Source of the DNA: Rapana venosa
Lineage: Eukaryota; Mollusca; Gastropoda; Neogastropoda; Muricidae
Direction: 5' to 3'
DNA length: 64,000 bases
NCBI GenBank assembly: GCA_028751875.1
Contig: CM054143.1
Span: 63,529,328 to 63,593,327 of the forward strand
Made by a program: the position numbers and the translations under genes. Shown in pieces: positions 22,296 through 32,824 of this stretch. Below the pieces are notes generated by a model. That model did no database searches. It was not told the origin of the DNA and saw only the letters and a list, made by a program, of their open reading frames with translations. How positions within the stretch are numbered: the first letter of the stretch is position 1; each line of letters starts with the position of its first letter.

Positions 22296-23740
22296 GCCTT
22301 TGCGCCCAATGGCAGCAGGATGTGTCTCTCTGTCTTTGAGTGTTGTTTTTGTGCATATTTCCTCCATAAAGCAACACAAATTTGATATCTAGTGTTTGTG
22401 ACTCCACCTTGCATTGACTGGCCAGATTAGTTTTTCTTAATATCATTTACATTTTGAATTACTTTAATTTATAATTTTCATTTTCTGATATATTTTTGAT
22501 GATTCAACTGACTTAATGGTTTGTATTCAACTGACATTGCCGGTCCTTGTGACTCATTTTACTGTAACCCTGCTGCCGTGTGAGCAATTTCCTGAAACAC
22601 AATTTCCTGAAACACGAACTCAGATCCTGCCCCCCCCCCCCCCCCACAACAACCACCCAGTGTTTCTCCTTCCACGGATATGAAACTAACTGCCAAAGAC
22701 ATGAGAGCTTTGCTCTCACATGGGTTTTACAACATACCATACAGACTAAAATGACACATTTCAACCTTAAGAATCAACCACCCCAAAACTAGATGAGGTA
22801 CCTGTGCTGGCAGACATCATCCCCTGTGGCCCCCTACATCTGTCTCCATCCTCATTTCTGACGTCACTACCGCTACCACCATAACCAAGGACAACACTGC
22901 TTCCCTTCCCTCTGATCAACCTGTTTCTTCCTGTGTTAATGACTTTGATAAAAAGTGTTCTGATGGTTATGGTTATCATGGTGTGTATGAAACTGTAAAT
23001 CCCCAAACTTGCCCAGTTCTTTCACCAGCTTCTACACCTGACTCTCAATCTAAACTTTTGTCCGCTCTCCCACTCTCCACATCTCTATCATTGCCTTCAT
23101 CCTCTTCCTCTGACAGTTATCCTAATTCACCAGTTATCATCAACCTCTCTGCCTCCTTCAAACCTGCTTAACATGTGCTTGTTCAAGTGCAATCTGTCTG
23201 CCCAGAAGGTAAAGCTGACCTCATTTCTGATTTCATTTCTGATAAGAATATTGATCTAACATTTCTTACAGAAACCTGGTTAAAAACACACGGTCATGAA
23301 CCGAAAATAAAACAACTGACACCACCAGGTTAAAAAACTCTTTCTCTTCCCCAACCCTCCCGTGGAGGTGGCATTGCCATCGTTTATAAGATACACTGGA
23401 ACCTTCTCTTTCTTTCTGTCACTCTCTTCCTTTCTCACCTCAATCTTTCGAAGTCTGTGAACTCAACTTCAACACACCTGGCCACTCTATTACCTTCTGC
23501 TGTCTTTACTGTCCACCTCCAAGCCGTGACAATAATCTGACATCTTCCATCTTCCATCTTCCTGGATCACTACAGCCTCTCTCCCAGAAAGCTTATCATT
23601 CTCGTTGACTTTAACTTCCACTTTGATAACCAGTCTTCTTCTGATGTCAAACGTCTTTCTCTTTCTTTGTCAAACCACTCTCTTTCTCAGCTGGTAAAGG
23701 AAGGAAGCAATGCTCAGATCAGGACATATTTTAGACTGAC
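22296..23740 (+). mobile_element. LINE family A, copy 2, 5' part
   Basis: Starts with the same 5' region as the copy at 8,011 and carries the Ser/Pro-rich leader (22,983-23,171) and a frameshifted APE-type endonuclease region (about 23,180-23,740, with readable traces of the ISDKNIDLTFLTETW block). It is cut at 23,740 by the LTR retrotransposon and continues at 33,955. The bases on either side join in frame at the expected point of the endonuclease, which supports a single interrupted element. Confidence 0.8.
22629..22646. repeat. Poly-C run
   Basis: About 18 consecutive C in the LINE A leader; likely length-variable. Confidence 0.8.
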
Positions 23741-24857
23741 TGTAACAGACCTGTGTCTGTTCCTTTGGTATTGTTTTGCAACTGTGGATATGTTGGATTT
23801 TTTTTCTTTGCTTTAGTGAGTAGGGGTCAATGATAGCTGTAGTGAAGTGTTTCTGTCATAAGAGTTGACATTTCATCTTTTGTCCTTGTCAGGGAAGGTT
23901 GCAGCTGTCTGAGCTGGCCTTTGATTGCGACATCTAGTCACTTCACCTAGATGAAGTGGTATGTTGATAAAAGATTGTTTTTAATATTTTTTTAAAAACC
24001 TCTTTTGCTTTAATTTAGGCAAGTAGTGCAGTGCATGGACTTCTGTATAGGTTTGTGAGTGTGGTGGGTTTGGTGTTCTGGGAACAACAAAACTCAAGAA
24101 AAAAAAGGTAAGGAATAATATCTATTAATACTGGGTACTAATAGTGGGGGTTCTTTTCTGCTATCTGTGTAGGCTTTTAATTTTGTCACTGTACTGACCC
24201 ACTTGGGGAGAATCCCAGTAGCTGACCCAGTCCTGTCCAGTCCCCTAGGACAACCCCACCTGATCTGAGGGATAAAGGTGTGGCAGCGTTGGAGGCCAGG
24301 GCTGGAGCAGACGTCAGCAGTGAAAAAGACTTCCTTCAAGGAAAGGTCGTCATTGATTTTTAAAAAATGTGTATAGCAAAATTACAGCCAATTCTGTGTT
24401 GTTGTTGTTGTTTTTTCTGTACATAGTGCCAGAATTGGACAAGGAAAGACATATGTGTTTATCTGAGCCAGAGAGCTCAAAACTGTCTTGTCTACAAGAA
24501 CTTTGTGAATGGTATTAATTAAACTTCATTGTGCTAGAGAGGCAGGAAGTTGATGGACTAAAGTTCCCTAGTGAACTGAAATATAATATTGTATTGACCC
24601 GGATGAAGTGAACTGGAAATTGTTTTGGGTTGAATGAATTGTAAATATTGAATATACAATTAATTTCTGCTTCTTTTGATTATTGAAAAAGTTATTTGTG
24701 TGACAGCTTGATGTAATAATAGAATAAATGAGAGTATAGAATTGAAATCTTGAGTGTGACTGTAGAGTGGAAAGAACGTGCGCCTTTGTGAGATTGTTGT
24801 TTCCCTTTATTCAACTTATCTATTTCATGTGACTGGAGTCAGTTTGCACCCATTACA
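23741..24857 (+). repeat. 5' LTR
   Basis: Begins TGTAACAGACCTGT and ends CCATTACA, giving TG...CA ends. It is nearly identical to 32,825-33,954 apart from small indels and scattered substitutions. Its last 15 bases lead directly into the primer-binding site. Confidence 0.92.
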
Positions 24858-24858
24858 T

Positions 24859-24872
24859 TGGTGACCCCGACA
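24859..24872 (+). other. Primer-binding site, tRNA-Trp type
   Basis: TGGTGACCCCGACAT starts one base after the LTR. From general knowledge it is complementary to the 3' end of animal tRNA-Trp (ending GTCGGGGTCACCA). This places the start of minus-strand DNA synthesis and fixes the LTR end. Confidence 0.75.
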
Positions 24873-25557
24873 TTTCTTTATTTCACTCTATAGTTATTTT
24901 CCGAGTTCTTTTTCTTTCAGGATTTCCTCTCCATAGTCCATGGGTTGTATGTAACTGTGTCAGAATAAGAAAGTGGTAATAGCTATTTTGATTGTTTGGG
25001 GTGTATGATTGTTTATTTTGTTTTTGTTACTGCCGTCTCCAGTTATACGGCTTTCTGAGGTTATTTAGTTTTCTCCTCAGTAAAGGGATTAGTTACTTTT
25101 CTTCTTTCTAATTGTTGCTGTTTCTGCTCTACTTTCTGTTGTTTTGTTACTACTTTAGTGTTTCTTTAGAACTTTCTTTTCTTGGGTTAAGTTTTATATT
25201 TTACATATAATGTTTTATATTAGCGGTTGTTAGTTAACAAAAGACTTTTTTTTCTCTTTTCTATCCCATCGCCATAACTGAGTTTGATTTTGGGATTTTG
25301 AAAATTTGAATTTTGAATGAATACAAATTAATTAATATTTGGGTTGGGGGAAATATTTGTTAAATTTTTCAGATCTATTATTGATATTTTACAAATTGTT
25401 CCAAGTTGATACTGTATTGCCATATTTATTTGTTTTGGTATTTTTAATTCACATATTTAAAAAAAAAAAATCATGTGTGTATTTAAGTGTTGAAGGTTGT
25501 TGAGTCTGTATTGTTTTCTTTTTCAGTTTTCTATTTTACTTTTCTTAGTTATTATTA
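24873..25557 (+). other. Untranslated leader of the LTR element
   Basis: T-rich sequence between the primer-binding site and the first gag codon, with no coding potential. It would carry packaging signals in an active element, but none can be recognised by eye. Confidence 0.55.
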
Positions 25558-25575
25558 GTGTTTGTTATATTCGTC

Positions 25576-25713
25576 ATGTGTCACAATTTTGACAAGTTTG
25601 TTGCCCAAGGGCAGAAATTAGGCCTTTCAGGGCCTGATTTGATAAAATATTGGATCAATGTGAGGAAAGGGAGCATAGGTATCATGAGAGAGAAAAGGAG
25701 AGACAATGACAAT
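25576..25713 (+). pseudogene. gag, N-terminal piece of the LTR element
   Basis: The frame starting MCHNFDKFVAQGQKLGLSG reads to about 25,713, where a LINE is inserted. The charged MREKRR end continues naturally into the Arg/Glu-rich and coiled-coil-like segment on the far side of the insertion (27,038 onward). The leading Met at 25,576 is preferred; an upstream in-frame Met exists at 25,558. Confidence 0.6.
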
Positions 25714-27033
25714 GACAATGACAATAATTTATTCAAAAAAGGCCTTGGCCCCATTTGAAGGGATATACATCATTGGTAATGGTTTGTACATTCCACACCT
25801 AAGTCCTGTACCTCCAACACATACCTAACAGTTTTGCAATCTAAAGGTAATCATGACATCATCGTTTCTCTTCTTTTGAAAGACTTATGCAAGTACATAG
25901 CAACATTTCGTATAGTGTTTACATTGGTGGAGGACAAAAGTAAGACTAATCTAAATAGTGCAGGTCTCTTATAAAACTTAGAAGGAATGTATTTTGTTCT
26001 TAAATCTTCCAGTGCTGGGCAACAGAAAAAGTGTACCTCATCTTCTCTATACAGTTTACACATGGGGCACGTCATATTTCTGTCATATATTTGATATCTT
26101 AAATGATGTACCATCATATCGGTGACCCCAAAACGAAACTTGGTCAATACACACCTTACAAACTTATTCATATTCATGGTTGTATGTTTCAACAAGGTGA
26201 TTGCTTTGAATAATTTATAAAGAAAATCTGTCGCTGCTTTGAATGTGGCTCCTCCCAATGCTGCCATCTACAATCTATGATTACGTTTGTTTAAAGGAGG
26301 CCAGAAAACTCTTGACACAACCCAACACCCTGATTAAGGCCTCACAAATGCAAAACCATTTTCACACAAACACTTACCCACGCTAGTCACCATGTTATCT
26401 TCCCTCTCTCATCGAGGTCATACAAAAGCTTATATGCTTGGGAAGGGAGTCTGTTTCCACACATCTGCGATACTTTTAACCATACCCAATGCATTTCACA
26501 TAAGAATTTAAATACAATGGATGTCTTCCAAGCTCACCATAAACTAGATCGTTTGGTGTTCGCCTGTTAACAAGTAGGAATCGTTTCATTGCGAATAAAT
26601 GTAATTTTTCAATTTCATGCCCTGCAAAGAAAGCCCATATTCTGCACCATACTGAACAATTGGCTGCACCTGTGCATCAAACAACTTAAAAAACAATTCC
26701 GCTGAAATACTGTCAAATTTGTTCAAAAACATTAAGATATTCATGACTGCTCGTTTACCTCTGCTCACAAGATCTTGACAGGCAAAAGTAAAACTAAGCT
26801 TAGTAGAAAAATATATACCTAGATACTTATAAGCATTTACAACTTTTATTTGAGATTTTCCATAAAACCATCTTTCACGAGAAGCCAGATATCCACCCTT
26901 ACGAAATACTATAATATTACTTTTTTCCATGTTTACTTTAAGCTGAAGTCTTTGAGCTGCAGCGTGCAAACTGTTCAATTGCGTTTGCAAACCAATAACA
27001 GTATCAGATAACAAAACAATATCGTCTGCAAAC

Positions 27034-27037
<4 letters not shown>
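25714..27037 (-). mobile_element. Truncated LINE nested in gag
   Basis: A minus-strand non-LTR fragment inside the gag gene. It begins exactly at the catalytic MFADDIVLLSDT box (27,035), continues through QLKVNMEKSNIIVFRKGG and VNAYKYLGIYF (to 26,586), and its C-terminal region (25,851-26,267) has a zinc-finger-like CPMCKLYREDEVHFFCCP. The 3' tail is a run of ATTGTC hexamers (GACAAT on the plus strand, 25,712-25,734). A stretch between 26,270 and 26,580 is broken by frameshifts. It integrated in a GA-rich part of gag, so target duplications cannot be separated from the repeat. The clade is uncertain. Confidence 0.75.
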
Positions 27038-27068
<31 letters not shown>

Positions 27069-27220
27069 AGAGAGAAAAGGAGAGGGAGAGAGAGGAGAGA
27101 GAGAAGGAGAGAGAGAGAGGAAAGAGAAAAGGAGAGAGAGAGGAGAGAGAGAAAAGGAGAGAGAGAGAGATGAGAGAGAGAGGGAGAGAGAGCGAGAGAG
27201 GAGAGAGAGAGAGGGAGATA
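27038..27220. repeat. GA-rich tract inside gag
   Basis: About 180 bp of GAGAGA with interspersed GGGA and AAAA. In gag frame it encodes alternating Arg/Glu, consistent with an expanded charged helix next to the nested LINE. Confidence 0.85.
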
Positions 27221-27778
27221 CAAACTGAGTTAGAAAAGCTCAAAATCAAAGAAATAATGGAAAGAGATGTAAAACAAGCTGAACTTGAACTCCAGCTGGA
27301 AAAAGAAAAGGCTCAGACTGAATTTGAACGTCAGAGACTAGAAATTGAAAAACTGAAGTTGCCCTCTAGTTCTGATTCTCAGCAGGGTAAGGATTCTGTG
27401 TCTCACCTTAGGCCATATAACTATCCCAAATTACCTACTTTCAAGGAAGCTACTGACTCTATTGACTCTTTCTTGTACAGGTTTGAGGCTCATGCTACTG
27501 CTCTTAAATGGGATCCACAACACTGGCCTGTACTCTTGAGTGCAGTGTTAGATGGTCAGGCTTTGAGTCTTTATCATGGACTCTGTGCTACTAGTCCTAT
27601 AGACTACCAAACACTGAAGGACTGCCTCTTAGCTAAGTTTCAGTGTACAGCTGAGGGATTTAGAGAGAAATTTAGAGCTTGCAGGCCTGAGCAAGGTGAG
27701 GGATTCAAATCATTCGGAACTCGCCTATCACATCTACTAAATAGATGGTTGGATTTGTCTGAGTGTACAAAAACTTAG
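27170..27778 (+). pseudogene. gag, central part of the LTR element
   Basis: The frame starts in the GA tract (its Met is not a natural start) and shows a long charged, probably coiled-coil helix (residues 1-65) followed by a retrotransposon capsid-like region (LPTFKEATDSIDSFLYRFEAH, then the FREKFRACRPEQGEGFKSFG block). It stops after LSECTKT at 27,778. The same protein continues in another frame from 27,763, so there is a one-base break at the A-run near 27,768. A programmed shift is unlikely, because the break falls inside gag before the zinc knuckle rather than between gag and pol. Confidence 0.8.
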
Positions 27779-30096
27779 ATGCTTTCTATAATCTTGTACT
27801 TTGTGAACAGTTGTACGCATGTGTTTCAAAGGACCTTGCTGTGTTTTTAAGAGAACGCAAGCTTGCCACCTCACGTGAGATACTTGATGCTGCTGAAAGT
27901 TATCGACTGGCGCATCCCACTAAGCTTCTTGCTCATCGGACTGATCCACCCCTGGTGTCCAACGTCGCTGCTCCTGTCCATAGTAAGTCCATCCCATCCC
28001 ACCCTGGGAATCGGAGGGGAGGGGATAGTGGGGTTCCCCAAAACCAGCCCATCCCTAGATACCCTTTTCCTAAAGGGGTTTCTTTTGGGAGGGGGGTTGG
28101 TGGTGCCAGAGGTGCAAATTCTTTCCAGGGCAGGGGTAGTATGCACAATCCAGATAGTATAGATTGTTGGCATTGTGGGGGTAGGGGACATATTGCTAGC
28201 TCTTGTCCCAGTTTCAGGTCAGGTACTCAAACTCTGGACAAAAAGGGAGGTGCTGCTGATACACCTGCCCCAAAACAAATGACTCACATTAAAACAGGTA
28301 TGACTGCCATTCTGTGTTCTGCTGTTAAAGAGTCACTGGATCTGTCTGATTTGAATTTGTCAGAGGGTTTTGTCAATGGTGTGAAAGTCACAGCCATGAG
28401 AGATGATGGTGCTACCACTGCAGGTGTAAAGAGGGATTTGGTTCGTCCAGATCAACTTACAGGCATGAAACAGTGGGTGAAGTGTTTTGGTCACATGGAC
28501 GTCTATGATGTTGCTTCTGTTGAAGTTCAGTCCCCTTACTCTTCAGGTCAACTTGAATGCTGTGTCATGGATGATCCTGTTGTAGATATAATCATTGGGC
28601 GTATCCGAGGGAAAACTGTTCCTGGTGGGTCTCATCATTTTGTTCCTGGACTTGTAGGGAATTTTCAGTCTGCTTCTGTTGCGGTCACAAGGAGTATGAA
28701 GAAGAAGGAAATGTCTGCTCCGAAACCATTGCCAGTTGCTGATTGTCTGTCCCTGTATCCAGAGGAGTTGAAGAAATGTCAGAGGGAAAATTTGTCATTG
28801 CAGAAGTTGTTTCAGCTGGCTGTTTCCGGGGATGTATGTCATTTTGGTGGAAACAGTTGGCTATATGTTGTGTTTGATGATGTTCTGTATCGACGTTTCT
28901 TTCAGGGTTCAACGGACTGCTCTGGGAAGTTCTCTGACCAGATTGTTGTGCCTACTTCTCTGAGGGACATTGTTTTGCAGTATGCTCATGATGGTTTACT
29001 CGCTGGTCATTGTGGCAGAAATCGTACTTTGTGGAAGGTGAGACAGAGGTTTTACTGGCCTGGATTATCTAAGGATGTTAGGGAGTACTGTCATTCCTGT
29101 GATGTTTGTCAAAAGGCAGAACCTGCAGGAAGGGTGTGCAGTGTTCCTCTCCAGTTCATGCCCAGGATTGAGGAACCATTCCGTCATGTTGCTGTCGACA
29201 TTGTAGGTCCTATCTCTCCATCTTCAGAGGAAAACCATCGTTATTTACTTACCATTGTTGATGTTGCCACACGGTTTCCTGAGGCTGTTCCTCTGAAGAA
29301 GATTGATTCTATGTCGGTCAGTGAAGCTTTGTTGTCAGTCTTTTCCAGGGTTGGTATTCCACATGAGATTCTGTCTGATCACTGTACACAATTTACGTCT
29401 GACACGATGAAGTCATTCCACTGGTTGTTGGCTATCAAGGGAGTTACCTCTAGTGTCTATTATGCTCAGAGCAATGGTGTAGTAGAAAGATTTCATGGCA
29501 CTTTAAAACCCATCTTGAAAAAGCTCATGCAAAATCAACCTCGTTTGTGGCATCGTTATCTTCCTGTGCTTTTGTTTGCTTGTTGTGAATGTCCCAATGC
29601 AAGCACAGGGTTTCCCCCATTTGAGTTGTTGTATGGGAGGAAACCAAGAGGGCCTTTAGACTTGCTTGCCAATGTCTGGTCAGGTAGTTCTTCTCATTCT
29701 GAGGACAAGTTGGTGTTTCAGCATCTTGTGGATCTAAAATATATGCTTGCGGACATGTTGAACCTGGCACATAATTCTGTGGATCTTGCTCGTCTCAGGC
29801 AGAAGTATTATCATGACAAGAGATCTACTTTTCGAACTTTCAATGTTGGTGATGAGGTTCTAGTCTTTTCACCTACGGCTTCTGGAAAGCTCAAACTTCA
29901 GTGGCTTGGACCTTTTGTGGTTACTGAGAAAGTTGGCATGGATTTCAGAGTTGACTTGGGTAAGTCTTCCAGGGTCTATCATCCCAATATGTTGAAGCCT
30001 TATCACCGGCGTCAGGAAAAGGTTTCTCACTCTGAGGGTGAGACTACCTTTGTTGGCATCTTGAACCCAGAGGATTTTTTATCCAGATGTCAATAA
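27763..30096 (+). CDS. Gag C-terminus, CCHC, protease and integrase of the LTR element
   Basis: A 777-residue open frame whose GTG start is only the point of frame change. Residues 1-60 finish gag. C135, C138, H143 and C148 form a CX2CX4HX4C zinc knuckle. Residues 204-280 are an aspartic-protease fold in which the catalytic motif reads DDG (214-216) instead of the usual D-T/S-G. Residues 400-450 hold the HHCC zinc domain of integrase (H409, H416, C446, C449). D479, D539 and E575 form the catalytic DDE triad with 35 residues between the last two. A GPF/Y-like module (WLGPFVVTEKVG) lies near residues 705-730. The frame ends at FLSRCQ. A shift of one base in a T-run near 30,075 separates it from the RT frame; across it the protein reads on, so integrase and RT were once fused in that order. 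Confidence 0.88.
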   Translation: MYKNLDAFYNLVLCEQLYACVSKDLAVFLRERKLATSREILDAAESYRLAHPTKLLAHRTDPPLVSNVAAPVHSKSIPSHPGNRRGGDSGVPQNQPIPRYPFPKGVSFGRGVGGARGANSFQGRGSMHNPDSIDCWHCGGRGHIASSCPSFRSGTQTLDKKGGAADTPAPKQMTHIKTGMTAILCSAVKESLDLSDLNLSEGFVNGVKVTAMRDDGATTAGVKRDLVRPDQLTGMKQWVKCFGHMDVYDVASVEVQSPYSSGQLECCVMDDPVVDIIIGRIRGKTVPGGSHHFVPGLVGNFQSASVAVTRSMKKKEMSAPKPLPVADCLSLYPEELKKCQRENLSLQKLFQLAVSGDVCHFGGNSWLYVVFDDVLYRRFFQGSTDCSGKFSDQIVVPTSLRDIVLQYAHDGLLAGHCGRNRTLWKVRQRFYWPGLSKDVREYCHSCDVCQKAEPAGRVCSVPLQFMPRIEEPFRHVAVDIVGPISPSSEENHRYLLTIVDVATRFPEAVPLKKIDSMSVSEALLSVFSRVGIPHEILSDHCTQFTSDTMKSFHWLLAIKGVTSSVYYAQSNGVVERFHGTLKPILKKLMQNQPRLWHRYLPVLLFACCECPNASTGFPPFELLYGRKPRGPLDLLANVWSGSSSHSEDKLVFQHLVDLKYMLADMLNLAHNSVDLARLRQKYYHDKRSTFRTFNVGDEVLVFSPTASGKLKLQWLGPFVVTEKVGMDFRVDLGKSSRVYHPNMLKPYHRRQEKVSHSEGETTFVGILNPEDFLSRCQ

Positions 30097-30097
30097 T

Positions 30098-30830
30098 TTG
30101 ACAGAGAAGGGTAACTCTGACGAAGGTACTGTTGTCCCTGATGACAAGGTGTTGGTTGCACATGTTGCTGTTGTTTCTTCTGCTCCAGATGATCCTGAGC
30201 TTCCTGAGCTGTGTCCTGTTGATGTTAGTACAAGGGAGTCTCTTTCTGATGTTCATTTTGATGTGGGCTTAGATGAGAAACGTGTTTCTGAATTGAAGAC
30301 AGTTTTTGCTGACTTTCAGGACATTCTCTGTGCTGAACCTGGTTCTTACAAGGGTTCTATTGTCTGTAAAATAAAGTTGACTTCTGATGAGCCGATTTGT
30401 CAAAAACAATACCCTTTACCTTTCAATTCCAGACAAGTCATTATTGATGAGGTTCATGCAATGCTTGAATTGGAGGTGATTGAGCCATCGGATTCTCGTA
30501 TTCATCTCCCATTGTTTTGGTTTCTAAACCGGATGGTAGTGTACGATTTTGTCAGGATTTCAGAGCCCTCAATAAGATAACTAATTTTGATGCTGAGCCA
30601 ATTCCTGATCCTGAGGAACTTTTCACTTCTTTGTCAGATAAGCACTTTTTCACAAAGATAGACCTTAGCAAGGGCTACTGGCAGCTTTCTGTAAGGCCAG
30701 AGGATTGCCACAAGACTGCTTTCCAAACTCCTATTGGTCTCTTCCAGTGGGTCCAGATGCCATTTGGCTTGTTTCTGCTCCTGCCACTTTTGCAAGGATG
30801 ATGTGCGATGTCATTGGTGATTCTGCAATC
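30098..30830 (+). pseudogene. Reverse transcriptase of the LTR element, N-terminal part
   Basis: Frames at 30,098-30,580 and 30,517-30,801 together encode the RT N-terminus: an acidic linker, the KQYPLPFNSRQ entry, VSKPDGSVRFCQDFRALNK, FFTKIDLSKGYWQL and KTAFQTPIGLFQW with MPFGL. These are standard Ty3/gypsy RT blocks 1-4. One-base breaks occur near 30,500 and near 30,767, and a further frame carries the RT up to INFF at about 30,836, immediately before the catalytic YxDD-type box, where a LINE is inserted. Confidence 0.85.
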
Positions 30831-30837
30831 AATTTTT

Positions 30838-31915
30838 TTATGAGATCTTGATCACCACCTCTTCTTCATACACAGAGACAGCCTTTGGAGTATCCTTTGA
30901 CACTATGGCATCCCATCGAAACTAATACACCTTATCAAAAGCTTCTATGACAACTTCAGATGCTCTGTGGGCCATAGCAACACTGTCTTCGAAGTCAAGA
31001 CTGGAGTAAGACAAGGATGTGTGATGTCAGCAGTTCTCTTAAATCTGGCCATTGATTGGGTGATGAGGAAGATGACAGAAGACACCCCAAGAGGGATTCG
31101 TTGGAGCCTGTTCTCAACACTAGACGACCTTGACTTTGCGGATGACCTGGCACTGCTGTCCCACACACACCAACAGATCCAGGAGAAGACCAGCAGACTC
31201 CAAACATTCGGACAGCAAGTAGTGCTTCGTATTAGCACCAAGAAAACAGAGACAATGTCGCTCAATGTGAACACACCAGCCCCTGTGAAAGTGAATGGAA
31301 CTGACCTGTGCCAGACAGACAAGTTCACATACCTTGGCAGCATCATCAAACCAGAGGGCGGCACAAAAGAAGACATCCACAACAGACTGGGCAAGGCCAG
31401 GAATGTGTTTAGGGAGATGAACAATATCTGGAGATCAACTCAGTACAGCACCAACACCAAGCTGAAGCTATACCAGAGTTGTGTTGTGTCTACGCTCCTG
31501 TACGGTTCTGAGTGCTGGAGGATGACGGAAGTGGATCTTACCAAACTTCAATCCTTCCACACCATATGCCTGTGAAGAATTCTCCGGATCTTTTGGCCAG
31601 AGAATATCTCCAATGAAGACCTACTATGGAGATGCAGGCAAGAAGACATGGGAACCATCATCACCAGACGACGGTGGAAGTGGATTGGGCACATCCTCGG
31701 AAGAGACCCACAGTCAATCACAAGAACAGCATTGCACTGGACCCCAGAAGGAAGGAGAAAGAAAGGAAGCCCAAAAGCAACGTGGAGGAGAACTGTAGAA
31801 AGTGAGATGAAAGCCATGCAGCACTCTTGGGGATCAGTGACTAGGTTGGCCCAGGATAGGCAGGAGTAGAAGCGCTTTGTTGCTGCCCTACACACTGCTG
31901 GGTGTAATGGCTAAT
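30838..31915 (+). mobile_element. Truncated RTE-like LINE nested in the RT
   Basis: A plus-strand, 5'-truncated non-LTR fragment that starts within its own RT. The frame 30,967-31,575 contains VKTGVRQGCVMSAVLLNLAI, the catalytic DLDFADDLALLSH box, FTYLGSIIKPEGG and STLLYGSECWRM. Further similarity in other frames (31,613-31,869) covers the WKWIGHILGRDPQS and RRKKGSPKATWRR C-terminal region. The 3' tail is TAATGGCTAATGATGATGA at 31,905-31,922. It interrupts the gypsy RT at the active-site box; the target duplication is short and obscured by ATGATG repeats. It resembles the LINE at 50,622-52,155. Confidence 0.85.
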
Positions 31916-31916
31916 G

Positions 31917-32699
31917 ATGATGACCTCTTCTTGGGATGAACATCTCAAGGCTGTTTGTTGTGTTCTTTCCAAGCTCAAAAGTGCTGGTTTGACAGCTCGT
32001 CCATCCAAGATTTTTGCAGGATTTCGTGAGCTAGAATTTCTTGGACATATGATTGGTGCAGGTACCGGGAAGCCTGTCCAGGCAAAGATTGACAAAATTC
32101 TCTCTATTGCCACTCCTACTACAAAGAGGCAAGTTCGATCACTTTTGGGGTTGATTAGTTATTATCAGCGATATGTTTTCAATTTTGCTGCTCTAACTGC
32201 TCCAATCTCTGATCTTCTTGAAGGGAAATCGAGGAAGTTTGTCTGGACTCAGGAGTGTGCTGATGCTTTGCGTCATGTTCAAGCAGTTTTGTCATAATCT
32301 CCAGTTCTTCTCTTGCCAGACTTATCCCTTCCATTCGTTGTTAGGACTGATGCTAGTTCCACAGGTATCAGAAGTGCCTTAATACTGGAGAGAGATGACC
32401 ATTTGCATCCTATTTGCTTTGTCAGTAGGAAGCTTCTTGATCACGAAACTCAGTGCCTTGCTATTGTCTGGGTACTTTCAAAGCTTCAAAGGTACCTCTG
32501 GGGTCAGAGTTTTGTTCCCCAAATGGATCATAGACCCCTTACCTACTTGCGTTCTGAACGTTTTTACAACTCTCGTATTGTGCGTTGGGCACTATCTTTA
32601 CAGGCATTCAGTTTTTCTGTTGAGCCTGTTTCTGGTGTACAGAACACTTTTGCAGATTTGTTGTCAAGATCTGAGATGAATCATGTAATCTCATCTTGA
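31917..32699 (+). pseudogene. RT C-terminus and RNase H of the LTR element
   Basis: The frame 31,914-32,297 continues the RT after the nested LINE (SSWDEHLKAVCCVLSKLKSA, then LEFLGHMIGAGTG and VRSLLGLISYYQRYV). After an in-frame TAA at about 32,295 the RNase H domain follows at 32,313-32,699: FVVRTDASSTGIRSALI with the first catalytic Asp, PICFVSRKLLD, then LAIVWVLSKLQRYLWG and QMDHRPLTYL. The segment between RKLL and LAIVW looks shortened, and the Glu usually seen there in IE.E.LAI is not clear. The protein ends about 125 bp before the 3' LTR, so no envelope-like gene follows. Confidence 0.85.
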
Positions 32700-32813
32700 T
32701 TTCAGTATTTCCTGTTGATGATTTATAGTATGAAATTTGTGTGGTATTTCAGTGTATCTAACATTATGCTGCTTTCTTAGTTCATGGAAAAAACTCAGTG
32801 TTTTTTTTCCCCT

Positions 32814-32823
32814 GGAGGGGGAT
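32814..32823 (+). other. Polypurine tract
   Basis: GGAGGGGGAT directly before the 3' LTR, the expected primer site for plus-strand synthesis. The same sequence precedes the LTR in the duplicate locus at 54,044-54,054. Confidence 0.75.
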
Positions 32824-32824
32824 C

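Noticed and set aside
26975..27249. Leu/Ser-rich minus-strand frames over the GA tract
   Set aside because: The opposite strand of a GA repeat inside gag; no domain or conservation signal.
27763..27778. Programmed -1 frameshift in gag at the A-run
   Set aside because: The break lies inside gag before the zinc knuckle, the slip sequence fits poorly, and the element has several other one-base breaks, so a mutation is more likely.
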